A stretch of 64,000 nt of DNA from Sphingomonas jeddahensis (GCF_001981525.1 NZ_MPSB01000001.1:248001-312000); one strand, 5' to 3'; numbered from the stretch's first letter, positions 27,449 to 36,564 are shown. Program-made: numbers and translations. The notes: a model not told the origin generated them from the sequence alone.

Positions 27449-28230
27449 CCAGCCTGAAGCAGATCCTCGACGGCCTCGTCCCTCTCGGCGAGGCCCCTGG
27501 CTGGCGCGGGGAAATCCCCGACGGCTGGCTTCAGGGCCGCACCGCCTATGGCGGGCTGTCGGCCGCGATCGCGCTCCACTGCGCGATGCAGTCCGACACC
27601 GATCTGCCCCCGCTTCGCTCCGCGCAGGTCAGCTTCATCGGCCCGCTCGCCGGCCCGATCATGGTGACTGCGCACCGCCTGCGTCGCGGCAAGAACGCCG
27701 CCTTCATCCAGGCTGATATCGAAAGCGAAGCCGGCCTCGGCCTGCGGTGCACCTTTGTCTTCATGAGGGCGATCGACAGCGAGATAGATTACGCCACCAC
27801 CACCGTGCCCGACTTCGCCAAGCCGGGTCCGGACGAGACCACCTACAAGGGTAACGTGCACGTCGCCTTCACGCAGAATTTCGAGTTCCTCGATCGGCGG
27901 GAGGGCCCGAACTTACAGCCCGCCGAATGGCTGCGCTGGACTCGGCTCAACGAACGCGAGGGCGTTGATCCCATGGTGGAGCTGATGGCGGTCGGTGACT
28001 GCCTACCGCCCGCCGCGCTCCGCCTGCTCGGCCGCAACGTGCCGATGAGCTCGATGACCTGGATCCTCAACGTGCTCGGCCCGACGCCTTCGACCGAAGA
28101 CGGCTGGTGGCTACTGCGTTCCAATGCCGATTATGCCCGCTCCGGCAGTTCGTCGCAGCAGATGGGGATCTGGAACAGCAAGGGGGAAATGGTGGCCGAA
28201 CAGATGCAATCGGTTGCGGTCTTCGCCTGA
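27445..28230 (+). CDS. Thioesterase-family double hot-dog protein
   Basis: The 261-residue protein has the layout of TesB-like acyl-CoA thioesterases with two hot-dog domains: GWLQGRTAYGGLSAAIALHC in the first, and SSMTWILNVLGP and ADYARSGSSSQQMGIWNSKG in the second. These enzymes release free acid from acyl-CoA or, in some relatives, act as hydratases. The ATGA overlap with the ligase suggests a metabolic pair that balances CoA. The catalytic residues of this subfamily could not be checked by eye. Confidence 0.82.
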   Translation: MTSLKQILDGLVPLGEAPGWRGEIPDGWLQGRTAYGGLSAAIALHCAMQSDTDLPPLRSAQVSFIGPLAGPIMVTAHRLRRGKNAAFIQADIESEAGLGLRCTFVFMRAIDSEIDYATTTVPDFAKPGPDETTYKGNVHVAFTQNFEFLDRREGPNLQPAEWLRWTRLNEREGVDPMVELMAVGDCLPPAALRLLGRNVPMSSMTWILNVLGPTPSTEDGWWLLRSNADYARSGSSSQQMGIWNSKGEMVAEQMQSVAVFA

Positions 28231-28417
28231 AGAAGATCGTTACCACCAACATGATGATGAATCCGGCCGGGAGCCGGAATGGCGCCCGTATATCAATCAC
28301 CGCGCGTGACATTTTGCGACACTTCTGCCCGGCCGCGGCACACGCCTGCGACACGGCCGTTTCATAAGGCATCTCATCCGCGGGGATGATCCCCGGTTCG
28401 ACAAGGACATGCCACCT

Positions 28418-29023
28418 ATGAAACGCCTGATTATGATCGCTGCGCTTGCCGCCACCGGCATCGCCGGCGTCGCCGGCGTCGCCGCCGCGCAGACCCCGGC
28501 CCCCGCTGCAACCGTCAAGCGTGGTCCAGGCGCTGCGGACACGAACGGCGATGGCGTGGTCACGCGGGCCGAAGCAATCGCCGCGGGGGACGCGCTCTTT
28601 GCCCGGCTCGATCGCAACAATGACGGCAAGATTTCTGCCGACGAACGCCCCGGCCGCCGTGGTGCGAACAAAACCGACATGACGCGGGAGCAATTCCGCG
28701 AAAGCGCGTTGAAGCGTTTCGAGCGGGCGGACGCCAACAAGGATGGCCAGATCGACCGAGCCGAGCGTCAGGCGCTGCGCAGCAAGCGACGCGGGCATCG
28801 TGGTGGGCATGGCAGCGGCTTGGGTATGATGATGCGCGCCGATGCGAACCGCGACGGCACCCTCACCAAGGCAGAAGCGACCGCTGCGGCATCCGCCATG
28901 TTTGACCGGTTCGATACCAATCGCGATGGCCGCATCGACCCGACCGAGCAAGACGCGGCGCGCGACCAGATGAAGATGCGCCGTGATGCGCGGAAGGTCG
29001 CTCCGGCAGGCGGCGTGCGCTGA
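28418..29023 (+). CDS. Secreted EF-hand calcium-binding protein
   Basis: The 201-residue product has a signal peptide (cleavage near AAAQ, residue 25) and five EF-hand-like loops: DTNGDGVVTRAE at 41, DRNNDGKISADE, DANKDGQIDRAE, DANRDGTLTKAE and DTNRDGRIDPTE. Each keeps Asp at positions 1, 3 or 5 and Glu at 12, so calcium binding is likely. A basic region separates loops three and four. AAGGA upstream favours the ATG at 28418 over one at 28409. It precedes a two-component system by 57 bases on the same strand and may be under its control or part of its signal. Confidence 0.88.
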   Translation: MKRLIMIAALAATGIAGVAGVAAAQTPAPAATVKRGPGAADTNGDGVVTRAEAIAAGDALFARLDRNNDGKISADERPGRRGANKTDMTREQFRESALKRFERADANKDGQIDRAERQALRSKRRGHRGGHGSGLGMMMRADANRDGTLTKAEATAAASAMFDRFDTNRDGRIDPTEQDAARDQMKMRRDARKVAPAGGVR

Positions 29024-29080
29024 TCCACTGTCGGGCGCCGGGCGGATGTCTCCGCCCGGCGCTTCCCGCGGGAGCCTGAC

Positions 29081-29818
29081 ATGCTAGATGCGGATCTTAT
29101 GTCCGATACGCCTCATCTCCTGCTCGTCGACGACGAGCGTTCTATCCGCGAGCCGTTGGCACAATATCTTACCAAGCAAGGCTTTCGCGTCACGCAAGTC
29201 GCCGATGCCGAGGCCGCGCGCACGCGGCTTGGCGCCTATGCAATCGATCTGGTGGTGCTCGACATCATGATGCCCGGCGAGGATGGCCTAAGCCTTTGCC
29301 GCTACATCCGGGCGACCAGCGACGTGCCCGTCATCCTGCTCACCGCGCGTACCGAGGAAACCGATCGCATCGTCGGGCTCGAAATGGGCGCTGACGATTA
29401 TGTAGTGAAGCCCTTTTCACCGCGCGAACTCGCAGCGAGGATCAAGGTCGTGCTGCGCCGGCTTCAAACCGGCGGCGCCCGGCAGCACGCGCCGGAGGCG
29501 GGCGCCTATGCCTTCGCGGGCTGGGTGCTGAAAACAGGCGAACGCACACTGGTGGATCGCGAGAGCGTGGCGGTGCCGCTGTCGACTGGCGAGTATAATC
29601 TTCTTCATGCGCTGGTGACGCGGCCGCGTCAGGTGCTCACCCGCGACCAGTTGCTCGACCTGACGCAAGGCCGTGAGGCGGCGGCGTTTGATCGCGCGAT
29701 CGACAATCAGGTCAGCCGCCTGCGCAAGAAGATCGAGCCCGACCCGAAGAACCCCCAACTCATCAAAACGGTGTGGGGCGGCGGCTATACGCTGGCGTCC
29801 GAAGTCACCCGGCTCTGA
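29081..29818 (+). CDS. OmpR-family response regulator
   Basis: The 245-residue protein has a receiver domain with acidic pair DDE, phospho-acceptor Asp61 (LVVLDIMMPGEDG) and the conserved Lys in ADDYVVKPFSPREL, and a winged-helix OmpR/PhoB output domain (RQVLTRDQLLDLTQGREA, QVSRLRKKIEPDPKNPQLIKT). GGGAG seven bases before the ATG at 29081 supports this start; another ATG at 29099 is possible. The cognate kinase follows 11 bases later. Confidence 0.95.
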   Translation: MLDADLMSDTPHLLLVDDERSIREPLAQYLTKQGFRVTQVADAEAARTRLGAYAIDLVVLDIMMPGEDGLSLCRYIRATSDVPVILLTARTEETDRIVGLEMGADDYVVKPFSPRELAARIKVVLRRLQTGGARQHAPEAGAYAFAGWVLKTGERTLVDRESVAVPLSTGEYNLLHALVTRPRQVLTRDQLLDLTQGREAAAFDRAIDNQVSRLRKKIEPDPKNPQLIKTVWGGGYTLASEVTRL

Positions 29819-29829
29819 AGACGATTATC

Positions 29830-31149
29830 ATGAGGCTACCCTACCCGAAGAGTCTCACAGGGCAGCTCGCGCTCCTCCTCGCTCTGGCGCTATTCGCCGC
29901 TCAGGCGATCAATCTCGCACTGATCCTGCGGGAGCGCGCCGCCTTCCGCGTCGCACAGGCCGCCCGTCCGGCCGCGGTTCGCATCGCCGACGCGCTCGAC
30001 CATGCCGACGAGCGTCGACTCGGCAGTGAGCGCGGTCGGGTTCGTCGCCGCTCGTCCAATCCCATTCCCACCGATCTTCAGCGTCTGCCGGAGGTTGCTG
30101 CGGAACTCCGCAAACAGTTGAGCGAGCTGGGCGTCGCCTCCGGACGGATCGACACCGGCATCCGCCCACTCGAACAGCATCCCCACCGGCGCAAACGCGA
30201 ACGTGCCGTCCGCCCCGCCGACACGCTGATGATCGCCGTCCAACAGCCAGACGGCAGCTGGATCACCACGAACGGACCGTGGCCGCGGAACGACAACCGC
30301 ATCTTCTGGGCGCTGTTCGGCCAGACACTGATCATCTACGTTCTGATCCTTCTGCCAGTACTGTGGCTCACCCGTCGCATCTCCCGCCCGCTGCGCGGCC
30401 TTGCAGGCGCAGCCCGCGATTTCACTCCGGGAACCGCCCCGCGCGAGCTTCCGGTTGAAGGCCCGAGCGACGTGCGCGACGTGATCGCCGCCTTCAACGC
30501 GCTGGTTCGCCGGGTTTCCGTCATGCTGGAGGAGAAGGACCGCATGCTTGGCGCGATCGGACACGATCTGCGCACCCCCCTCGCTGCCCTGCGCGTCCGA
30601 ATCGAATCGGTCGAGGACGATCACGATCGAGCGCGCATGGCTGACACGATCGAAGAGATGAGCCGTACGCTTGACGACATCCTCTCACTGGCGCGGTTGG
30701 GCCGCCCGAGCGAGCCGGCAACCGACGTCGATCTCGCTGCGTTGGTCGATGCAGTGGTGGAGGACTTTCGCGATCTCGGCGCCGACGTCACATTTCACGA
30801 AGCCGCGCGGTTGCCGATCCATCTGCGCCCCACGTTGTTCCGGCGCGCGGTGCGTAACCTCATTGAGAACGCCGTCAAATATGCCGGCGGGGCGAACGTC
30901 GCCATTGATGCTGGGCCGCATCACGTGCAGGTCTCGGTCGCAGATCGTGGGCCGGGAATCCCGGCAGACCGGCTGGAAGCAGTGTTCGATCCCTTCACTC
31001 GCTTGGAAGAATCGCGCAACCGCGACACAGGAGGCATAGGCCTGGGCCTGGCGCTTGCGCGCGCAATCGTCCACGATGCCGGCGGCGATATTGCGCTTAC
31101 CAACCGCGCCGGCGGCGGCCTGATCGCCACCATCACCTTGCCGCGCTGA
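29830..31149 (+). CDS. EnvZ-like sensor histidine kinase
   Basis: The 439-residue kinase has a membrane segment at about 11-33, an extracytoplasmic part rich in Arg and His (to about 155), a second membrane segment at 160-181, a HAMP domain, and the kinase core with His245 in GHDLRTPLAALRVR, N-box RNLIENAVKYA, and G-box GIGLGLALARAIV. The pairing with the upstream regulator and the EF-hand gene suggests a system that senses an envelope condition, perhaps divalent cations; that is inference from context. Confidence 0.94.
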   Translation: MRLPYPKSLTGQLALLLALALFAAQAINLALILRERAAFRVAQAARPAAVRIADALDHADERRLGSERGRVRRRSSNPIPTDLQRLPEVAAELRKQLSELGVASGRIDTGIRPLEQHPHRRKRERAVRPADTLMIAVQQPDGSWITTNGPWPRNDNRIFWALFGQTLIIYVLILLPVLWLTRRISRPLRGLAGAARDFTPGTAPRELPVEGPSDVRDVIAAFNALVRRVSVMLEEKDRMLGAIGHDLRTPLAALRVRIESVEDDHDRARMADTIEEMSRTLDDILSLARLGRPSEPATDVDLAALVDAVVEDFRDLGADVTFHEAARLPIHLRPTLFRRAVRNLIENAVKYAGGANVAIDAGPHHVQVSVADRGPGIPADRLEAVFDPFTRLEESRNRDTGGIGLGLALARAIVHDAGGDIALTNRAGGGLIATITLPR

Positions 31150-31206
31150 CGCTGCTGGCGATTGCCGGGCTTGCCAGCCGGTCCCGCTGCGGCGAGGAAG
31201 CCTGCC

Positions 31207-31761
31207 ATGTCGATTCTCTCGGACCGCTGGATTCGCGAACACGCCCTGGCCAACGGCATGATCGAGCCGTTTGTCGAAGCACAGCGGCGTGACGGCTGCA
31301 TCAGCTACGGCCTTAGCTCCTATGGCTATGACGCGCGTGTCGCCGACGAGTTCAAGATCTTCACCAACGTCGATTCGGCGACAGTCGATCCGAAGGATTT
31401 CGCCGCGAACAGTTTCGTCGATCGCAAGACGGACGTGTGCATCATTCCGCCCAACAGCTTCGCGCTGGCGCGAACGGTGGAGTATTTCCGAGTCCCCCGC
31501 GACGTGCTGGTGATCTGTCTTGGCAAGTCGACCTATGCGCGATGCGGAATCATCGTCAACGTGACCCCGCTCGAACCCGAGTGGGAGGGGCATGTCACGC
31601 TGGAATTCTCCAACACCACGCCCCTTCCCGCCAAGATCTACGCCAATGAAGGCGCGTGCCAGTTCCTGTTCCTGCAAGGCAATGAGCCGTGCGAGACCAG
31701 CTATGCCGACCGTGCCGGCAAATACATGCGCCAGCGCGGAGTGACCTTACCTCGTCTGTAG
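31207..31761 (+). CDS. dcd: dCTP deaminase
   Basis: Dcd converts dCTP to dUTP in thymidylate supply. The 184-residue protein carries the family core [36 protein letters not shown] with the catalytic Glu in the following EWEGHVTLE, and the C-terminal [13 protein letters not shown] choose the ATG at 31207 (MSILSDRW), which gives the normal family length; an earlier ATG adds a Pro/Ala-rich, non-conserved leader. It follows the kinase by 57 bases. Confidence 0.96.
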   Translation: MSILSDRWIREHALANGMIEPFVEAQRRDGCISYGLSSYGYDARVADEFKIFTNVDSATVDPKDFAANSFVDRKTDVCIIPPNSFALARTVEYFRVPRDVLVICLGKSTYARCGIIVNVTPLEPEWEGHVTLEFSNTTPLPAKIYANEGACQFLFLQGNEPCETSYADRAGKYMRQRGVTLPRL

Positions 31762-31839
31762 CAGTAGCCCGACCGCGGCTAACGCACCTCGCCGCAACGC
31801 CATGGCAACGGCGGTAGATCCGGCCGCTGCCTGAGTCGT

Positions 31840-32187
31840 TCAACGGCCCGCCAACGCTACTGGTGCGAGGCTGTCGAGGCCACGCTGGGCTACGACGTGC
31901 GACGATGCCGCTCCCCCATCAGGCAATGCCATTTCAACTGGCTCGCTCGCCAGCGCTGCCCGATAGAGCGAAGCCGCCTCCGAAACGCGGCCGGTCCGCG
32001 CATAAACCGTACCCAGGTTGATCATCAGCTCAGGGCGATGCGGGAAGATACGACGCTCGTTGACGAGCGTCTTCTCGGCCGCCGTGTAATCACCCGCCGC
32101 AATCGCCTGATAACCCGTGCGATCACCGGCAAGCGCCGGGGCTGCGAAAGTGCCGGCGGCCAAAGCGAACATGATCATGGTGCGCAT
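31840..32187 (-). CDS. Small secreted TPR-like protein
   Basis: The 115-residue product has a signal peptide (to about residue 20, ALAGD) and two TPR-like helices (YQAIAAGDYTAAEKTLVNER and ELMINLGTVYARTGRVSEAA). It would be periplasmic and bind another protein. AGGAGACGG precedes the ATG. It is convergent with dcd. No partner is evident. Confidence 0.8.
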   Translation of the reverse strand: MRTMIMFALAAGTFAAPALAGDRTGYQAIAAGDYTAAEKTLVNERRIFPHRPELMINLGTVYARTGRVSEAASLYRAALASEPVEMALPDGGAASSHVVAQRGLDSLAPVALAGR

Positions 32188-32465
32188 ATCCGTCTCCTAT
32201 TCATGACAGCGACGTTACTTGGTCATTACCGTTTTGTGACACCGGTATGTCACTTTGGAGACATAGATGCAACCCTGTGTGGGGCGCTGCTCACGGGCAC
32301 TCCACCTGACTTGCGATCCGTGCTCGGCACCTCAGCGTAGCGACGCCCGAAGTTCATCAATGCGATCACACGATCGCTCGAGTCGCCAGCGCATGAAAAC
32401 ACGCCAGCGGCGTGCGCCGGCCTCCCACAGTCGTACCTGCGCCGGGGCTCTCCGCCAGCGCGGGC
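32188..32465. other. Intergenic region with a palindrome upstream of the TPR gene
   Basis: About 280 bases without a gene. The inverted repeat TGACACCGGTATGTCA at 32237-32252 lies 50 bases upstream of the TPR-like start and could be an operator for it. The rest (32260-32465) is GC-rich and shows no gene, RNA or clear motif. Confidence 0.4.
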
Positions 32466-32494
32466 AAAAAAAAGGCGGCCCCGAAGGACCGCCT
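32466..32494 (-). terminator. Terminator of the tonB-exbB-exbD-exbD operon
   Basis: On the minus strand AGGCGG pairs with CCGCCT around a GC-rich, TTCGG-containing loop and is followed by eight T residues. It lies 27 bases after the stop of the last exbD. Confidence 0.93.
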
Positions 32495-32520
32495 GGCAGA
32501 CATTCCGCTCGCTCGCGCGA

Positions 32521-32949
32521 TCAGAACTCCTTGTAATATTGCTCGTTGCCGATGAAGCCGAGCTTGGTGATGCTCGACCGCTTGATCACCGCCAGCGTCT
32601 TATCGACGGTGTCGTAGCGAACCGTCGGATCGGGCTGAAAGTGCAACTCGGGCTCCGGGTTCATCGCCGCCGCGACGTCGAGGTACTGGCGAAGCCGCAC
32701 CTCATCTACCGGCGCACCGTTCCAGCTGACGGTGCCATCGGCCGCGATGGTGATCTTGTTCTTCTGCGGATCGACCGGAGGCCGAGTCGCATTCGGATCA
32801 TTCACCGGCAGATCGACCTTCACCGCGTGGGTTTGGATCGGGATGGTGATGATGAACATGATGAGAAGAACGAGCATGACGTCGATCAACGGCGTCGTGT
32901 TCATCTCCATCATCGGCTCGCCATCGTCCTTGCCGCCACTCATTGCCAT
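32521..32949 (-). CDS. exbD: ExbD/TolR-type biopolymer transport protein (second copy)
   Basis: The 142-residue protein is a single-span inner membrane subunit of the TonB motor: short cytoplasmic N-terminus, membrane helix with the essential Asp (EMNTTPLIDVMLVLLIMFII), and a periplasmic domain. AGGAG precedes the ATG. It is the last gene of the operon. The periplasmic half differs clearly from the first ExbD, so the two copies are not a recent duplication. In Xanthomonas a tonB-exbB-exbD1-exbD2 cluster with the same order has a special role for exbD2. Confidence 0.95.
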   Translation of the reverse strand: MAMSGGKDDGEPMMEMNTTPLIDVMLVLLIMFIITIPIQTHAVKVDLPVNDPNATRPPVDPQKNKITIAADGTVSWNGAPVDEVRLRQYLDVAAAMNPEPELHFQPDPTVRYDTVDKTLAVIKRSSITKLGFIGNEQYYKEF

Positions 32950-32973
32950 ATCGAATACTCCTGGTGGCTGTGC

Positions 32974-33459
32974 TTACAGACGCGCGACGCCCGAGCCTGG
33001 CGGCGGTTCGGAGATGAAGCCGACGCGTGCGAAGCCCGCCATCTGCATGTTGTAGATCGCACCCGCCACACACTTCCACGGCACGTTCACGTCCCCGCGA
33101 ACATGGGCTTCGGGCAGTTCGAGGCCGGGGGCGTTGACGCCGCCCTGGCGTTCGATCTCGGTCTTCAGCTTGGCCACCGCGCGATCGAGCAGTTCCTGCT
33201 GAGTCACCTGAGTCATTCCCCAGTAAACCGCACAGGCACCGTCCGGCGTGGTGGTGATCGAGAGGGAAACGTTCTCGGGCTTGGTCGTGGTCGGATCGAA
33301 GCGTACGCTGGGCAGCTTGACCGGCACCGACTGGATCACGACCGGAATCGCGATCAGGAAGATGATGAGGAGCACCAGCATGACGTCCACGAGAGGCGTC
33401 GTGTTGATGTCCGACATCGGGGTTTCAGAGGCGGAGTCTCCACCAACGCTCATCGCCAT
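32974..33459 (-). CDS. exbD: ExbD/TolR-type biopolymer transport protein (first copy)
   Basis: The 161-residue subunit has the membrane helix with the essential Asp (DINTTPLVDVMLVLLIIFLI) and a periplasmic domain containing two Cys residues (ACAVYW and WKCVAGA) that could form a disulfide. It lies 24 bases before the second exbD and 92 bases after exbB. With ExbB it forms the proton-driven motor that energises TonB. Confidence 0.95.
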   Translation of the reverse strand: MAMSVGGDSASETPMSDINTTPLVDVMLVLLIIFLIAIPVVIQSVPVKLPSVRFDPTTTKPENVSLSITTTPDGACAVYWGMTQVTQQELLDRAVAKLKTEIERQGGVNAPGLELPEAHVRGDVNVPWKCVAGAIYNMQMAGFARVGFISEPPPGSGVARL

Positions 33460-33551
33460 AAGTCAGGCTATCCTATATCTTCGTCCCCGCCCGGTGATCC
33501 GGCCGGGGAAAGGTCACGGGGCCACCACCATGGCAACCCCGTTGTCCCCCA

Positions 33552-34352
33552 TTACGAGCGGGTCTGCACGCCGCCGGTCTGGCCGGCCGTCGTGGTCGCC
33601 GCCGGCTTTGCCGCCACCGGCTTCGTGGCCGCGCCAGCCGCGGCCGGACGGACGGCACCGTTCGAGGCGAGATAGCCCAGCACGTCGTTCGAGAAGGCCG
33701 ACAGGTCTTCCGCGATCGACTTGTTGCGGCGCTGGAGCCAGTTGTAGGCAAGCACCGCCGGCACCGCGACCGCGAGGCCGAGGGCGGTCATGATCAGCGC
33801 CTCACCGACCGGACCTGCCACTGCGTCGATCGACGCCTGGCCGGCCGAGCCGATCTTGATGAGTGCGCGGTAGATGCCGATAACCGTGCCGAACAGGCCG
33901 ATGAACGGTGCGGTCGCGCCGACGGTGGCGAGGAACGCGAGGCCCGTGCCGAGCTTCGAGTTGATCATCGCTTCCGAACGGGCGAGCGAACCGTGCAGCC
34001 AGTCATGCGCCTCGACCGGATCGGTCAGCTTGCCGTGCTGGTCCTGCGCCTGCAGGCCGTCGTCGACGATCTGCTTGTAGGCCGAGTTCTTCTCCAGCTT
34101 CGCCGAGCCTTCACGCAGCGAGTTCGACGTCCAGAACGAGGAGCGCACGCGCTTCGACTGGTTGATGATCTTCTGCTGTTCGAAGAGCTTGGTGAACATG
34201 ATGTAGAACGAGACGACCGACATCAGCACGAGGATGCCGAACACGGACTGGGCGATGATGCCGCCCTGCTCGAGTGCAGCACCGAGACCGTACGGGTTCT
34301 CGCCGCCGTGCGCAGCCGGATCAGCGGCTGCTGCGAGGATGGTGGTGATCAT
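33552..34352 (-). CDS. exbB: ExbB/MotA/TolQ proton channel protein
   Basis: The 266-residue protein has three membrane helices (about 29-50, 145-175 and 185-212), with the conserved cytoplasmic loop and the proton-path residues in GTVIGIYRALIKIG and TALGLAVAVPAVLAYNWLQR. A Pro/Ala/Thr-rich tail of about 35 residues follows the core, longer than in E. coli. It would form the ring that surrounds the ExbD helices and transmits proton motive force to TonB. Confidence 0.95.
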   Translation of the reverse strand: MITTILAAAADPAAHGGENPYGLGAALEQGGIIAQSVFGILVLMSVVSFYIMFTKLFEQQKIINQSKRVRSSFWTSNSLREGSAKLEKNSAYKQIVDDGLQAQDQHGKLTDPVEAHDWLHGSLARSEAMINSKLGTGLAFLATVGATAPFIGLFGTVIGIYRALIKIGSAGQASIDAVAGPVGEALIMTALGLAVAVPAVLAYNWLQRRNKSIAEDLSAFSNDVLGYLASNGAVRPAAAGAATKPVAAKPAATTTAGQTGGVQTRS

Positions 34353-34396
34353 TCGATGTATTTCCCTCTGAAAAGCGCGATTCTTTTAAGTCTGGA

Positions 34397-35068
34397 TCAG
34401 TCCTGAGGCAGGCGCCACACGACTCGCCGCGTTTGGGTGGTCGAGATCGGATTTCCTGCCGCATCCACCGCTGGCGTATACCGGCCACGGCGCGTCAGCG
34501 CGCGGCAGGCTGCCTGATCGAGCGCGTTCGAACCGCTCGACTGGGTCACGACACAATTCTCGACGCGGCCCTGCGTGTTGATCGTCCACTTGATCACGCT
34601 CGTGCCTTCTTCCTCGGCACGGATCGAGCTGGGCGGATAATCGTCGTTGGTAATCCAGTCAGCAGGATTGCCCTTTGCACCAGCCGCCTTGCTGACCACC
34701 GGCGGAGCCGGCGGAGCGGGCGGAGCCGGGGCAGGCGCAGGCGGCGCAACCGGCGTCGGAATGTAAACCGGCGGCGGCGTTGGCACGGTGGCAATCGTCA
34801 CCGGCGGCGCAGGCGTAGTCACGATGGGCGGCGGCGCCACTACGGGCGGCGGCGTCATCGGAACGTCTGGCGGCGGGGGCGGCGGCTCATCCGGCGGCGG
34901 GGGCGGTGGTTCCTCAACGTCGAACGTATTCAGCTTCTCCGACACCTTTTTCACGTATTGGAACGCGAGGCCGGTGACGAAGGCGTAGCCGAGAGCAGCA
35001 TGGACGAGCGCCACGATCACAATCGCGACGACCTTGCTCCCGCTCATCTTCTGGTCAGAGTAGGCCAT
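34397..35068 (-). CDS. tonB: TonB energy transducer
   Basis: The 223-residue protein has a short cytoplasmic start, one membrane helix (VVAIVIVALVHAALGYAFVT, about 10-30), a very Pro-rich periplasmic spacer (about 50-130, PPPPPDEPPP type repeats) and the C-terminal TonB domain (YPPSSIRAEEEGTSVIKWTI, to residue 223) with a Cys pair. It spans the periplasm to energise the receptors at 18372 and 54642 and others elsewhere. It is first of the four-gene operon. No Fur-like box stands out in the 240 bases upstream. Confidence 0.95.
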   Translation of the reverse strand: MAYSDQKMSGSKVVAIVIVALVHAALGYAFVTGLAFQYVKKVSEKLNTFDVEEPPPPPPDEPPPPPPDVPMTPPPVVAPPPIVTTPAPPVTIATVPTPPPVYIPTPVAPPAPAPAPPAPPAPPVVSKAAGAKGNPADWITNDDYPPSSIRAEEEGTSVIKWTINTQGRVENCVVTQSSGSNALDQAACRALTRRGRYTPAVDAAGNPISTTQTRRVVWRLPQD

Positions 35069-35310
35069 TCAGCAAAAGCACTCCCTAATCCCTATGGCCC
35101 AAAGGGGCCGGGCGGCCTGCCACGGCTTCCGCAAGGCGGAAATGGGCGTGCCGATCCGTCGGCAGGGGCTAAACGGAACCCCTGCACGGAGCTAGTCCTA
35201 ACTCGCGCCTTAACGACACGCAAACGCTTTGTCGGACGCAACAAACGTACAATCGACATGCGGCAGATTTATTTCTGTATCAGCAGCAGAGGATCGCATA
35301 ACGCCACGGC

Positions 35311-36186
35311 ATGGCCGTTCGAACATTTAATACCGCCGCGCTCCTCCTGACGATCGCCGCTCCGGCGCTTCTTTGCCAGCCGCGCGACGCCGCCGCTCAA
35401 CAGGTGGCCGGGGCTCCCGCGAACAGCGCCGCATCACCATACCCATTTGCCGAAATCGTTGATCTGGTGACGGGCAGCCCGATCGTGCTCGATGCGACGA
35501 TCACCTCCACCGTGCGGATCAAGGGCGCGGAAGCCGCAAATGTGCCCCCCAACACCGTGCGTTATTATGTCGAGGCGGATGTCACCGCGCTGATCCGCGG
35601 ACCTGGCGCCATTCCGCCGCGGATCGGCTATGTCCTCGATGCTCCGCTCGGGCCCAACGGCCGCCAGCCCAAGTATCGCAAGGCGCGCGTGCTGCTTTTC
35701 GCCCGCCCCGTGCCCGGCAGCGCGACCCAACTCCAGCTGATCGGGCCCGAGGCGCAGCGTGGATGGACGGCCGAGCTCGACGCGTTGACCCGCCGAATCA
35801 CGGCGGAGGTTCTGGCGCCTGACGCGCCGCCCATCGTCACGGGCGTTGGCAACGCCTTTCACGTGCCCGGCTCCTTACCCGGCGAAGGCGAAACTCAGAT
35901 ATTCCTGACGACGCGCGACAGGCGCCCAGTGTCGCTTTCCATTCTGCGGCGCCCCGGCGAACAACCCCGCTGGGCGGTCGCCTTGTCGGAGATCGTCGAC
36001 GATGCGGCGGGGCCGCCGCAGCGCGACACGCTCCTCTGGTATCGGCTCGCCTGCGCGCTGCCCCCCGCGCTGCCGGCGCGCGCCACCCAGGCGCTCGAAC
36101 CCGACAATGCGGCGGTCGCGCAAGAGGATTATCGTTTCGTTCTGGAACAATTGGGGCCGTGCCGGCGCACCGCGCCGGCCGGCTGA
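35311..36186 (+). CDS. Secreted protein of unknown function
   Basis: The 291-residue product has an N-terminal signal sequence (to about residue 30, DAAAQQ) and a mature part with long beta-type stretches (VLDATITSTVRIKG, VRYYVEADVTALIRGPG, IGYVLDAPLGPNGRQ, RKARVLLFARPVPG). It contains three Cys, two near the C-terminus. I do not recognise a family motif. It is divergent from tonB and convergent with folB. It may be a periplasmic beta-sandwich protein; no function is proposed. Confidence 0.85.
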   Translation: MAVRTFNTAALLLTIAAPALLCQPRDAAAQQVAGAPANSAASPYPFAEIVDLVTGSPIVLDATITSTVRIKGAEAANVPPNTVRYYVEADVTALIRGPGAIPPRIGYVLDAPLGPNGRQPKYRKARVLLFARPVPGSATQLQLIGPEAQRGWTAELDALTRRITAEVLAPDAPPIVTGVGNAFHVPGSLPGEGETQIFLTTRDRRPVSLSILRRPGEQPRWAVALSEIVDDAAGPPQRDTLLWYRLACALPPALPARATQALEPDNAAVAQEDYRFVLEQLGPCRRTAPAG

Positions 36187-36192
36187 GCGCCG

Positions 36193-36564
36193 TCAGCGAC
36201 GGTGGCGGACCAGGGTGATCCCGATCGATTCGCCCTGTTCCGCGATCGCCAGCTTGACGATCTTCACCTTGACCCGTCGCACCCGCTCATCCTGCAGAAA
36301 CAGGGTTTCGGCGATATGATCGGCAACCGCTTCGACCAAGGTGAAGTGGACGCCCGGCGGCAGCGCGTCGGTTGCGGCATGCTTCAGGTGCATGTAGTTC
36401 TTTGAGGCGGACAGCGGCGTGTCGGGCGCGAAACGCGCCGGCGCATCCAGCAAAACGGATAGCGAGATTCGCAGCGGCTGCGGCAGGTGCGTTTCTTCTG
36501 AATAGATGCCGGTAAGCACCGGCACTTCCAGATCATGCACTTCGAGTTCAAGCATGTCTTCCAC
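36193..36564 (-). CDS. folB: Dihydroneopterin aldolase-like protein
   Basis: FolB makes 6-hydroxymethyl-dihydropterin in folate synthesis. The 123-residue protein has the tunnelling-fold pattern, with VPVLTGIYSEETHLPQPLRI near the N-terminus where the family has G..EE, and LVEAVADHIAETLF and VRRVKVKIVKL later. The GTG at 36564 has AAGG six bases upstream; the in-frame ATG at 36555 is the alternative. The active-site Lys equivalent (KLAIAEQGESIGI) appears present. It ends 6 bases from the convergent 35311 gene. Confidence 0.8.
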   Translation of the reverse strand: MEDMLELEVHDLEVPVLTGIYSEETHLPQPLRISLSVLLDAPARFAPDTPLSASKNYMHLKHAATDALPPGVHFTLVEAVADHIAETLFLQDERVRRVKVKIVKLAIAEQGESIGITLVRHRR

